From contig NZ_QKVM01000047.1 in NCBI RefSeq assembly GCF_003231305.1, positions 1-53,074 on the forward strand: a stretch of 53,074 bases of DNA, read 5' to 3'. Positions 22,923 through 31,196 of the stretch are shown here, one piece after another. The translations under genes were made by a program, and so were the position numbers. Source of the DNA: Pseudomonas sichuanensis (GTDB lineage Bacteria > Pseudomonadota > Gammaproteobacteria > Pseudomonadales > Pseudomonadaceae). Position 1 is the first letter of the stretch, and the number at the start of each line of letters is the position of its first letter. The notes under the pieces are model-generated. The model saw only the letters and a program-made list of their open reading frames with translations. It searched no databases and had not been told where the DNA came from.

Positions 22923-23853
22923 CGAAGGCCCCCAGGCGTTTGACGATGGACAGGTACGCCGCGATCAGCACGATCGGCACCAGGGTAAAGGCCGCCGCCA
23001 TGGGCATGTTGCCGATCGCCCCTTGCTGGGCATACACCATGCTGCCGATGAAATAACCGGGCGGGCCGATCAGTTGCGGCACGATGAAGTCGCCCAGGGT
23101 CAGCGAGAACGTGAAGATCGAACCGGCGGCGATGCCCGGCACCGACAGCGGCAGGATCACCTGCATGAACGTCTGCCTAGGTTTGGCGCCGAGGTCGGCC
23201 GAGGCTTGCAGCAGGGAAGGCGGCAGGCGCTCCAGCGCGGCCTGGATCGGCAAGATCATGAACGGCAGCCAGATGTAGACGAACACCAGAAAGCGCCCCA
23301 GGTGCGAGGTCGACAGGGTGCTGCCGCCCACGCCGGGGATGTCCAGCACCAGCTGCAACAGCGGCTGCAGGTGCAACTGCTGGATGAACCACTGGGCCAC
23401 GCCGCCCTTGGCCAGCAGCAGGGTCCAGGCGTAGGTCTTGACGATGTAGCTGGCCCACATCGGCATCATCACCGCGATGTAGAAGAACGCCTTGGTGCGG
23501 CCGGTGGTGTAGCGCGCCATGTAGTAGGCGATGGGAAAGGCCAGCACGGCACTGGCCAGCGACACCGCCACGGCCATGCTCAGGGTGCGCAGGATGATGT
23601 CGAAGTTGGCCGGGTTGAACAGCGCGGCGAAGTTGGCCAGGGTCAGGTCCGGCGTCACCGCCATGGTGAAGTCGTCGAAGGTGTAGAAACCTTGCCACAA
23701 CAGGTTCAGCAACGAGCCCAGGTAGATCGCGCCGAACCACAGCAACGGCGGGATCAGCAGCATCAGCAGGTACAGGTTGGGGCGCCGGTACAGCAGGTCG
23801 CTCAGGCGCCGTAGCGGCGTGAAACCCGTTGCTTTGTCAGCGGCCAGGCTCAT
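22912..23853 (-). CDS. Polyamine ABC transporter permease, YdcU/PotB type
   Basis: A 313-residue permease with the YdcU/PotB layout. It starts with a cytoplasmic N-terminus, then a long hydrophobic helix (NLYLLMLLIPPLLWFGAIYL), a periplasmic loop, and the MetI-like domain with the EAA motif (LLQASADLGAKPRQTFMQVI). It overlaps the ATPase stop by 4 bases and the second permease start by 11 bases. The overlaps support translational coupling within the operon. Confidence 0.93.
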   Translation of the reverse strand: MSLAADKATGFTPLRRLSDLLYRRPNLYLLMLLIPPLLWFGAIYLGSLLNLLWQGFYTFDDFTMAVTPDLTLANFAALFNPANFDIILRTLSMAVAVSLASAVLAFPIAYYMARYTTGRTKAFFYIAVMMPMWASYIVKTYAWTLLLAKGGVAQWFIQQLHLQPLLQLVLDIPGVGGSTLSTSHLGRFLVFVYIWLPFMILPIQAALERLPPSLLQASADLGAKPRQTFMQVILPLSVPGIAAGSIFTFSLTLGDFIVPQLIGPPGYFIGSMVYAQQGAIGNMPMAAAFTLVPIVLIAAYLSIVKRLGAFDAL

Positions 23854-24875
23854 GGCTGGGTTTCCCGCAACGCGGTCATCGCCTCGCGCGGCCAGCTGGC
23901 CTGCACGCGCTGGCCGGCCTGCCAGTGGTGCGCCTGTGCCTGCCAGCGGTCGTTGGCCTGGCTTACGGCGAGCATTTGGCCGCCGTCCAGCTTCACCTCG
24001 AAACGGGTGGCGCTGCCCTGGTACTGGATGTCGTGCAGCACCCCGCCGACCTGCACGTCACCGCTGGCCGGCTGGCCATCGAGGCGGATGTGCTCGGGGC
24101 GGATGGAGAAGGGCGATGCGCTGCCATTGAGCTGTTGCGCCAGTTCACCGCGCAGCACGTTGGAGGTGCCGACGAACTCGGCGACGAAGGTGGTCGCCGG
24201 CTGCATGTACAGGTTGCGGGGCGTGTCGACCTGTTCGATGCGCCCGCGGTTGAACACGGCCACCCGGTCGGACATCGACAATGCCTCGGTCTGGTCGTGG
24301 GTGACGAAGATGAAGGTGATGCCCAGCTGGCGCTGCAGCTTTTTCAGCTCGCCCTGCATCTGCTCGCGTAACTTGAGGTCGAGGGCACCGAGCGGTTCAT
24401 CGAGCAGCAGCACCCGCGGCCGGTTGACCAGGGCGCGGGCCAGGGCGACGCGCTGGCGCTGGCCACCGGACAGCTGCGCCGGCTTGCGTGCGCCGTAGCC
24501 GTCCAGGGCGACCATGGCCAGCGCCTCGTCGGCGCGGGCATGGCGTTCGGCCTTGGCCACGCCTTTGACTTTCAGGCCATAAGCGACGTTGTCGCGCACG
24601 TTCATGTGGGGGAACAGTGCGTAGTCCTGGAACACGGTGTTGACATCGCGCTGGTACGGCGGCAGCCCGGCGGCTTCGCTGCCGTGGATGCGGATCGAGC
24701 CGCTGCTGGGTTGCTCGAAGCCGGCGATCAGGCGCAGGCAGGTGGTCTTGCCCGAACCCGAAGGGCCGAGCATGGAGAAGAACTCGCCGTCCTCGATGTC
24801 GATGCTGACCTGGTCGACGGCCTTGACCTCGCCGAAGGTGCGGGAAACCTGGGTGAACTGTACGGCTAGGGGCAT
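23850..24875 (-). CDS. Polyamine ABC transporter ATP-binding protein, PotA/YdcT type
   Basis: A 341-residue ATPase. Walker A is GPSGSGKTT (about 37-45), the signature LSGGQRQR, Walker B VLLLDEPLGALD, and the switch His in FVTHDQTEA. The C-terminal TOBE domain (about 240-341) is the usual PotA/YdcT regulatory domain (FSIRPEHIRLDG). It energises polyamine import. The gene lies 89 bases downstream of the binding-protein gene, separated by a REP hairpin, and overlaps the next permease by 4 bases. Confidence 0.95.
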   Translation of the reverse strand: MPLAVQFTQVSRTFGEVKAVDQVSIDIEDGEFFSMLGPSGSGKTTCLRLIAGFEQPSSGSIRIHGSEAAGLPPYQRDVNTVFQDYALFPHMNVRDNVAYGLKVKGVAKAERHARADEALAMVALDGYGARKPAQLSGGQRQRVALARALVNRPRVLLLDEPLGALDLKLREQMQGELKKLQRQLGITFIFVTHDQTEALSMSDRVAVFNRGRIEQVDTPRNLYMQPATTFVAEFVGTSNVLRGELAQQLNGSASPFSIRPEHIRLDGQPASGDVQVGGVLHDIQYQGSATRFEVKLDGGQMLAVSQANDRWQAQAHHWQAGQRVQASWPREAMTALRETQP

Positions 24876-24902
24876 GCTGGGGCTCCACTTGGGTTATTGC
24901 TG

Positions 24903-24959
24903 ATCGCGGGGCAAGCCCGCTCCCACGGAATCACCGTGGGAGCGGGCTTGCCCCGCGAT
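24903..24959. repeat. REP inverted pair between ydcS and ydcT homologues
   Basis: Perfect 26-base arms (24903-24928 and 24934-24959) with a 5-base loop form a very stable hairpin in the operon mRNA, just after the binding-protein gene. Such an element can protect the upstream message from 3' decay and so raise binding-protein levels. Confidence 0.9.
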
Positions 24960-24964
24960 GGCCC

Positions 24965-26104
24965 TTACCGCCCGCCCATGATCGCGATGTAGTCCTGGGT
25001 CCAGCGGCTATAGGGCACGAACTTGCCGCCCTCGGCCTGCGGGGTTTTCCAGAAGGCGATCTTGTCGAAATTGTCGAAGCCATTGGTCTTGCAGCCCTCG
25101 GCCCCCAGCAATTCGCTGCCGGTACAGGCCGCCGGCACCGCCGGCAACGAGCCGAACCAGGCCGCCACGTCGCCCTGCACCTTGGGCTGCAGCGACCAGT
25201 CCATCCATTTGTAGGCGCAATTGGGGTGCTTGGCCTCGCTGTGCAGCATGGTGGTGTCGGCCCAGCCGGTGGCGCCTTCCTTCGGCACCACCGAGGCCAC
25301 CGGCTGCTTGTCGGCCTGCAGCCCGTTGACCATGTAGCCCCACGAACTGGTGGCGGCCACGCCCTCGTTCTTCACGTCGCTCATCTGCACGGTCGCGTCG
25401 TGCCAGTAGCGGTGGATCAGCGGCTGCTGCTGGCGCAACAGGTCGAGTACCGCCTTGTACTGCGCCTCGGTGAGTTCGTAAGGGTTCTGGATACCCAGCT
25501 CAGGCTTGGCGGACTTGAGATAGAGCGCCGCGTCGGCGATGTAGATCGGCCCGTCGTAAGCCTGCACGCGGCCCTTGTTGGGTTTGCCGTCGGGCAGGTT
25601 CTGCGGTTCGAACACCACGCTCCAGCTGGTGGGTGGTTGCTTGAACACGTTGGTGTTGTACAGCAGCACGTTCGGGCCCCACTGGTAGGGCGTGCCATAC
25701 ACCTGGTCCTTGACCACGTACCAGGCGCCGTTGTGCAGGCGCGGGTCGAGGTTCTTCCAGTTGGGGATCAGCGCGGTGTTGATCGGCTGCACCCGCTTGC
25801 CGGCGATCAGCCGCAGCGAGGCATCGCCCGAGGCGGTCACCAGGTCATAGCCGCCCTTGGTCATCAGGCTGACCATCTCATCGGAGGTGGCGGCGGTCTT
25901 CACGCTGACCTTGCAGCCGGTTTCCTTCTCGAAGCCGGTGACCCAGTCGTAGGCCTTGTCGCTTTCACCGCGTTCGATGTAGCCGGGCCAGGCGATGATG
26001 TCCAGTTGCCCCTCGCCGGCACCGAGCTTCTGCGGCAGCCCGGCGGCCTGGGCGCCGGCACTGGCGAGCAGGGCGCCGAGCAAAACGGTCTTGTGCACTG
26101 ACAT
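24965..26104 (-). CDS. Polyamine ABC transporter substrate-binding protein, YdcS type
   Basis: A 379-residue periplasmic protein. It has a cleavable signal (MSVHKTVLLGALLASAGAQA then AGLPQ). The mature part begins with the polyamine-binding LDIIAWPGYIERG. Later segments, such as VSVKTAATSDEMVSLM, YDLVTASGDASLRL and YGTPYQWGPNVLLYN, are typical of the YdcS/PotD-like family. It is expected to capture putrescine or spermidine. The start at 26104 has GAGGGAAC upstream. It is the first and promoter-proximal gene of the leftward operon. Confidence 0.92.
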   Translation of the reverse strand: MSVHKTVLLGALLASAGAQAAGLPQKLGAGEGQLDIIAWPGYIERGESDKAYDWVTGFEKETGCKVSVKTAATSDEMVSLMTKGGYDLVTASGDASLRLIAGKRVQPINTALIPNWKNLDPRLHNGAWYVVKDQVYGTPYQWGPNVLLYNTNVFKQPPTSWSVVFEPQNLPDGKPNKGRVQAYDGPIYIADAALYLKSAKPELGIQNPYELTEAQYKAVLDLLRQQQPLIHRYWHDATVQMSDVKNEGVAATSSWGYMVNGLQADKQPVASVVPKEGATGWADTTMLHSEAKHPNCAYKWMDWSLQPKVQGDVAAWFGSLPAVPAACTGSELLGAEGCKTNGFDNFDKIAFWKTPQAEGGKFVPYSRWTQDYIAIMGGR

Positions 26105-26318
26105 GATGTTCCCTCTTGTTGGCAATTGTGGTCGGGGCAGACGTCAAGCAAAGCGGCGGTCAGGTGGCTGACTGCTTATGATTTTTAGCGACTGAGTCGA
26201 GTCTAGATCGCTTTTATCAATCGCTGATGCAACATCCGGAAGCATTTGCACAGGTGGAGAAACCCTTGCGCCGTCCTACTCTGGTGGCCACTTTTTCGTA
26301 CACGTGGAGGCACGCCAG

Positions 26319-27008
26319 ATGAATACCCGAGGTCTGCTCGACCAACTGCTCAAGTCCGGCCAGGAGCTGCTCAACAGCCAGGCCAGCAAAGGCTCGGGGC
26401 ACAAACCTGCAGGCAACGGCGGGCTGGGCAGCCTGCTTTCCGGTGCCGGCGGTGGTGCCCTGGCGGCCGGCGCCATGGGTTTGCTGCTGGGTAACAAGAA
26501 GGCCCGCAAATATGGCGGCAAGGCGCTCACCTACGGTGGCCTGGCCGCGCTCGGGGTGCTGGCCTACAAGGCCTATGGCAACTGGCAGGCGCGCCAGGGT
26601 GCAGGCGACCAGCCGCCACAGACGCTGGACCGCCTGCCCCCGGCCCAGGCCGAGCAGCACAGCCAGGCGGTGTTGCGGGCACTGGTGGCGGCGGCCAAGT
26701 CCGATGGCCATATCGACGAACGCGAGCGGGCCTTGATCGAAGGCGAATTCACCCGCCTGGACAGCGACCGCGAGCTGCAGCACTGGCTGCATGCCGAGCT
26801 GAACAAGCCGCTGGACCCTGCCGAGGTGGCCCGCGCCGCGCAAACCCCGGAAATGGCCGCCGAGATGTACCTGGCCAGCGTGATGATGGTCGACCAGGAG
26901 AACTTCATGGAGCGCGCCTACCTCGACGAACTGGCGCGCCAGCTGCGCCTGGACCCGGCGTTGCGCCAGGAGTTGGAGAGCCAGGTCAGGCTTGCCGCAG
27001 GCCAGTGA
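26319..27008 (+). CDS. TerB-like DUF533 membrane protein (YebE type)
   Basis: A 229-residue protein. An N-terminal helix (MNTRGLLDQLLKSGQELLNS) is followed by a Gly-rich hydrophobic region (GGLGSLLSGAGGGALAAGAM). The C-terminal half (about 110-229) is the TerB-like all-helical domain: SDGHIDERERALIEGEF then MMVDQENFMERAYLDELARQ. It resembles YebE/DUF533 proteins of the inner membrane. Its role is unknown. The ATG at 26319 has GTGGAGG eight bases upstream. It is divergent from the polyamine operon and lies just before wspA. Confidence 0.9.
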   Translation: MNTRGLLDQLLKSGQELLNSQASKGSGHKPAGNGGLGSLLSGAGGGALAAGAMGLLLGNKKARKYGGKALTYGGLAALGVLAYKAYGNWQARQGAGDQPPQTLDRLPPAQAEQHSQAVLRALVAAAKSDGHIDERERALIEGEFTRLDSDRELQHWLHAELNKPLDPAEVARAAQTPEMAAEMYLASVMMVDQENFMERAYLDELARQLRLDPALRQELESQVRLAAGQ

Positions 27009-27087
27009 ACGAGCAAATGGCCACATCAATAGGCAAGGAGGCCTGAATACAGCAGCATTCAGCCGCAAATGCGTAAGACGCCTGGGC

Positions 27088-27093
27088 TATACT
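27088..27093 (+). promoter_or_regulatory. Candidate -10 box upstream of wspA
   Basis: TATACT in CTGGGCTATACTTCGG lies 41 bases before the wspA start. No good -35 match is seen at 17 bases upstream, so this is a weak candidate for the operon promoter. Confidence 0.3.
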
Positions 27094-27134
27094 TCGGCGA
27101 TTTTTCCCGCTCGTATCGAATTCCTGAGGGCTGA

Positions 27135-28760
27135 ATGTTGAAGAACTGGACCTTGCGCCAACGGATCCTGGCAAGTTTCGCCGTGATCATCGCCATCATG
27201 CTGCTGATGATCGTGGCCGCCTACTCGCGGCTGGTGGCGATCGAATCCAGTGAGGAAGCGGTGGGGTCCGACAGCATTCCCGGCGTCTATTACAGCTCGA
27301 TGATTCGCAGTGCCTGGGTCGACAGCTACGTCACCAGCCAGCAGTTGGTGGGGCTGTCGAACCACCGCGAAATCACCTCGGCCGACATGGAGCTGTTCAA
27401 GAGCTTCGATGACCGCCTCAAGCAGCACATGGCCAGCTACCAGGCCACCATTCGCGACCCCGCCGACCAGACCGCCTTCGACGACTTCACCCGCCTCGAG
27501 GAAGGCTACGTGAAGATCGTCGACCAGGTGCTGGAGACCTACCGGCAAAAGAACTACGTCGAAGCCCAGCGCCTGATCGCCGAAGTGCTCACCCCGGCCT
27601 GGGTGGATGGGCGCAAGCACCTGAACGGGGTGATCGAGCGCAACCGCGAATCGGCCGATGCCGCCACCAACGACATTGTCAGCGCGGTGAACACCGCCAA
27701 GGGCAGCATGATCGTCTCGCTGCTGCTGGCGATCGTCGCCGCCGGTATCTGCGGCCTGCTGCTGATGCGCGCGATCAGCGCGCCCATGCAACGCATCGTG
27801 CATGCCCTCGACCGCCTGCGTTCGGGCGACCTGAGCATGCGCCTGAGCCTGGACCGCAAGGACGAATTCGGCGCCATCGAAGGCGGCTTCAACGAGATGG
27901 CCGAATCGCTGGCCGGCCTGGTGTCGCAGGCCCAGCGCTCGTCGGTGCAGGTGACCACCTCGGTCACCGAAATTGCCGCCACTTCCAAGCAGCAGCAGGC
28001 GACCGCCACCGAAACCGCCGCCACCACCACCGAGATCGGCGCCACCTCGCGCGAGATCGCCGCCACCTCCCGTGACCTGGTGCGCACCATGACCGAAGTC
28101 ACTTCGTCGGCCGACCAGGCCTCGAGCCTGGCCGGTGCCGGCCAGCAGGGCCTGGCGCGCATGGAAGAGACCATGCACCAGGTGATGGGCGCCGCCGACC
28201 TGGTCAACGCCAAGCTGGCGATCCTCAACGAGAAAGCCAGCAACATCACCCAGATGGTGGTGACCATCGTCAAGGTCGCCGACCAGACCAACCTGCTGTC
28301 GCTCAATGCCGCCATCGAAGCGGAAAAGGCCGGCGAGTACGGCCGCGGCTTCGCCGTGGTGGCCACCGAAGTGCGCCGCCTGGCCGACCAGACTGCCGTG
28401 GCCACCTACGACATCGAACAGATGGTGCGCGAGATCCAGTCGGCGGTGTCGGCCGGGGTGATGGGCATGGACAAGTTCTCCGAAGAGGTGCGCCGCGGCA
28501 TGTTCGAGGTGCAGCAGGTGGGCGAACAGCTCAGCCAGATCATCAACCAGGTGCAGGCCCTGGCGCCGCGTGTGCTGATGGTCAACGAAGGCATGCAGGC
28601 CCAGGCCACCGGCGCCGAACAGATCAACCAGGCCTTGGCCCAGCTCAGCGACGCCAGCACCCAGACCGTGGAATCGCTGCGCCAGGCCAGCTTCGCCATC
28701 GACGAGCTGAGCCAGGTGGCCGCCGGGCTGCGTGGCGGTGTGTCGCGTTTCAAAGTCTGA
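27135..28760 (+). CDS. wspA: WspA, methyl-accepting surface-sensing receptor
   Basis: A 541-residue membrane receptor that starts the Wsp pathway, in which surface contact raises cyclic-di-GMP. It has TM1 at about 10-32, a periplasmic four-helix-bundle domain (about 33-190), TM2 at about 194-212, and HAMP near 213-265. The cytoplasmic signalling hairpin contains the highly conserved tip EAEKAGEYGRGFAVVATEVR. An Ala/Thr-rich stretch (TATETAATTTEIGATSRE) marks the methylation helix. A GAGGGCTGA ribosome-binding site precedes the ATG. Gene order wspA-B-C-D-E-F-R follows without interruption. Confidence 0.96.
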   Translation: MLKNWTLRQRILASFAVIIAIMLLMIVAAYSRLVAIESSEEAVGSDSIPGVYYSSMIRSAWVDSYVTSQQLVGLSNHREITSADMELFKSFDDRLKQHMASYQATIRDPADQTAFDDFTRLEEGYVKIVDQVLETYRQKNYVEAQRLIAEVLTPAWVDGRKHLNGVIERNRESADAATNDIVSAVNTAKGSMIVSLLLAIVAAGICGLLLMRAISAPMQRIVHALDRLRSGDLSMRLSLDRKDEFGAIEGGFNEMAESLAGLVSQAQRSSVQVTTSVTEIAATSKQQQATATETAATTTEIGATSREIAATSRDLVRTMTEVTSSADQASSLAGAGQQGLARMEETMHQVMGAADLVNAKLAILNEKASNITQMVVTIVKVADQTNLLSLNAAIEAEKAGEYGRGFAVVATEVRRLADQTAVATYDIEQMVREIQSAVSAGVMGMDKFSEEVRRGMFEVQQVGEQLSQIINQVQALAPRVLMVNEGMQAQATGAEQINQALAQLSDASTQTVESLRQASFAIDELSQVAAGLRGGVSRFKV

Positions 28761-28765
28761 CGCCG

Positions 28766-29287
28766 ATGACCGACCTGTCCCCCCGTGAGGACCGCGCGGC
28801 CACCGCCAAGGGCGCGCTGTACCTGCAGTTCCGCATCGCCGCGCAGCGCTTCGCCCTGGACGTGCGCGAAGTGATCGAAGTACTGCCGCGTCGCCCGCTC
28901 AAGCCCATCGCCCAGGCCCCGGCCTGGGTGGTCGGCGTGCTCGCCCACCGTGGCGCGCTGGTGCCGGTGATCGATGTGTCGGCGTTGAGCTTCGGCGCTC
29001 CGGCCGTTTCGCGCGGCAGCACCCGCCTGGTGCTGGTGCACTACCGCGGCGACCCGCAGCGCCCCGAGTTGCAACTGGGGCTGATCCTGGAGCAGGCCAC
29101 CGAGACCCTGCGTTGCCGGCCCGACGAGTTCCAGCCCTATGGCCTGGACAACGCCGAGGCCCCTTACCTGGGGCCGGTGCGTCAGGACGCGCAAGGACTG
29201 GTGCAGCGTATCCGCGTCGACGACCTGCTGCCGGCCACGGTTCGCCAGCTGTTGTACCCCAGTGAAGCCGGGCAGGTGCCGACATGA
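28766..29287 (+). CDS. wspB: WspB, CheW-like coupling protein
   Basis: A 173-residue CheW domain protein that links WspA to the kinase WspE. The domain runs from about residue 15 (ALYLQFRIAAQRFALDVREV) to the end. It contains the typical VGVLAHRGALVPVIDVS. No other domain is present. It begins 5 bases after wspA and overlaps wspC by 4 bases (ATGA), showing translational coupling. Confidence 0.95.
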   Translation: MTDLSPREDRAATAKGALYLQFRIAAQRFALDVREVIEVLPRRPLKPIAQAPAWVVGVLAHRGALVPVIDVSALSFGAPAVSRGSTRLVLVHYRGDPQRPELQLGLILEQATETLRCRPDEFQPYGLDNAEAPYLGPVRQDAQGLVQRIRVDDLLPATVRQLLYPSEAGQVPT

Positions 29288-30531
29288 CCGGGCAACGGTT
29301 CTTCCGCTTCCTGCAGGAACGCATCGGCCTGGACGTGGAGTCGGTCGGGGCGCCGATGATCGAGCGGGCCTTGCGCCAGCGCTGCGTTGCCCTGCAGGCC
29401 ACCGACCTGGACGACTACTGGCTGCGCCTGCAACAGTCCACGGCCGAGCAGCAGGCCCTGATCGAGGCGGTCATCGTCCCCGAAACCTGGTTCTTCCGTT
29501 ACCCCGAGTCCTTTACCGCGCTGGTGGACCTGGCCCACAAGCGCGTGGCCGAACTGGCCGGTGCCCGGCCGCTGCGCATCCTCAGCTTGCCGTGCTCGAC
29601 CGGTGAAGAGCCCTATTCCATCGCGATGGCACTGCTCGATGGCGGGGTCGCGGCGCAAGCCTTCGGTGTCGATGGCATCGACATCAGCCCCAATTCGGTG
29701 GCCAAGGCCGAGCAGGCGTTGTACGGGCGCAACTCGTTCCGTGGCAGCGAACTGGCCTTTCGCGAGCGGCATTTCAGCGAAACCGCCGAGGCCCACCAGC
29801 TCGACGAGCGGGTGCGCCGGCAGGTCAGCCTGAAAGTCGGCAACGTGCTGGACCCGGCGCTCAAGGCCCGTGACGGCCAGTACGACTTCGTGTTCTGCCG
29901 CAACCTGTTGATCTATTTCGATGTGCCTACCCAGCAACGGGTGTTCGAGGTGCTCAAGCAACTCACCCACGCCCAGGGCGTGCTGTTCATCGGCCCGGCC
30001 GAGGGCAGCCTGTTGGCGCGCCTGGGCATGCGGCCTCTGGGTATCGCCCAGTCGTTCGCCTATGTGCGCCAGGCTGACCCCGCACCGGCCCCACCGACCA
30101 AACCGTTGCCGGCCATGCGCCCGTTGGCGCCGCCATTGCCCAAGGTGGTCGCGCTGCCCCAGCGCCCGGCAAGGCCGTTGATGGCCCCCCCAGTGGCTGC
30201 CGAGCCGCGTGAAAACGAAGCGCAGCTGTTGGCGGCCATTGCCCGGCACGCCAACGCCGGCGACAGCCAGCAGGCCCGGGGGGACTGCGAGCGTTACCTG
30301 CGCCTGTTCGAACCTAAGGCGCAGGTCTACTACTGGCTGGGGCTGCTCAGCGATACCGAGGGCGATGCCACGCAGGCCATCACCCATTACCGCAAGGCGT
30401 TGTACCTGCAGCCTCAGCACCCGGAAGCGCTGATGCACCTGGCTGCCCTGCTGGCCTCGCAAGGCGACGAGGCGGGCGCCCGGCGCCTGCAGGAGCGCGC
30501 GGCCCGGGCCGGCCGGGAGGCTGAACGATGA
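29284..30531 (+). CDS. wspC: WspC, CheR-like receptor methyltransferase with TPR
   Basis: A 415-residue SAM-dependent glutamate methyltransferase that methylates WspA. The N-terminal CheR helical domain (about 1-70) leads into the Rossmann core with the SAM-binding SLPCSTGEEPYSIAMAL (about 101-117) and YDFVFCRNLLIYFD. The C-terminal part (about 310-415) has a TPR-type repeat (YYWLGLLSDTEGDATQAITH) after a Pro-rich linker (APPTKPLPAMRPLAPPLP), as in other WspC proteins. It overlaps both neighbours by 4 bases. Confidence 0.96.
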   Translation: MTGQRFFRFLQERIGLDVESVGAPMIERALRQRCVALQATDLDDYWLRLQQSTAEQQALIEAVIVPETWFFRYPESFTALVDLAHKRVAELAGARPLRILSLPCSTGEEPYSIAMALLDGGVAAQAFGVDGIDISPNSVAKAEQALYGRNSFRGSELAFRERHFSETAEAHQLDERVRRQVSLKVGNVLDPALKARDGQYDFVFCRNLLIYFDVPTQQRVFEVLKQLTHAQGVLFIGPAEGSLLARLGMRPLGIAQSFAYVRQADPAPAPPTKPLPAMRPLAPPLPKVVALPQRPARPLMAPPVAAEPRENEAQLLAAIARHANAGDSQQARGDCERYLRLFEPKAQVYYWLGLLSDTEGDATQAITHYRKALYLQPQHPEALMHLAALLASQGDEAGARRLQERAARAGREAER

Positions 30532-31196
30532 GCGCTGGATACGACATGCAACTGATCGCCCATGACGATGGCCAGGCCATCGACGATTGTTGGAACCGCA
30601 TCGGCGTGCACGGCGACAAGCAGTGCCCGCTGCTGCAGCGGCACATCCACTGCCGCAATTGCGAGGTGCATGCGGCGGCGGCCACGCGCTTGCTGGATCG
30701 CTACGCGCAGGTGCTCGACGAACAGGACGAAACACTGCCGCTGGCCGAGGGCGCAGTCGGTCGCTCCATGCTGCTGTTCCGGCTGGGTGAGGAATGGCTG
30801 GCGCTGGCCACGGCCTGCCTCGCCGAGATCGCCCCGCTGCAGCCGGTGCATTCGTTGCCGCACCAGCGCTCGCGGGTACTGCAAGGGGTGGCCAACGTGC
30901 GCGGTGCGCTGGTGCCGTGCCTGTCGCTGGCAGACCTGCTGAACGTGCCGGGCGAGGCCAGCATCGAGCGCAGCGGGCGGGTCATGCCGCGCATGCTGAT
31001 CCTGGCTGCCGAAGGGGGGCCGGTGGTGGTGCCGGTGGCAGAAATCGATGGCATCCACCGGCTGGACCCTGAGCACTTGCAGGAGGGCCGCGACAATGCC
31101 CACTTCACCGCTGCGGTGCTGCAGTGGCGGGGCCGCAGCGTGCGGGTCCTGGATGAACAACACCTTCTGCAAGCCGTGAAGCGGAGCCTGTCATGA
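30528..31196 (+). CDS. wspD: WspD, CheW-like coupling protein
   Basis: A 222-residue second coupling protein. An N-terminal extension of about 70 residues holds a cysteine pair (HIHCRNCEVHAAAATRLLDR) and precedes the CheW domain (LLFRLGEEWLALATACLAEI, then VRGALVPCLSLADLL). The short C-x2-C with nearby His residues (HIHCRNCEVH) could bind a metal, which I only infer. It is coupled to wspC and wspE by 4-base ATGA overlaps. Confidence 0.95.
   Translation: MSAGYDMQLIAHDDGQAIDDCWNRIGVHGDKQCPLLQRHIHCRNCEVHAAAATRLLDRYAQVLDEQDETLPLAEGAVGRSMLLFRLGEEWLALATACLAEIAPLQPVHSLPHQRSRVLQGVANVRGALVPCLSLADLLNVPGEASIERSGRVMPRMLILAAEGGPVVVPVAEIDGIHRLDPEHLQEGRDNAHFTAAVLQWRGRSVRVLDEQHLLQAVKRSLS

Noticed and set aside
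24903..24959. Rho-independent terminator between the binding-protein and ATPase genes
   Set aside because: There is no U run after the stem and the operon continues, so it is a REP hairpin.
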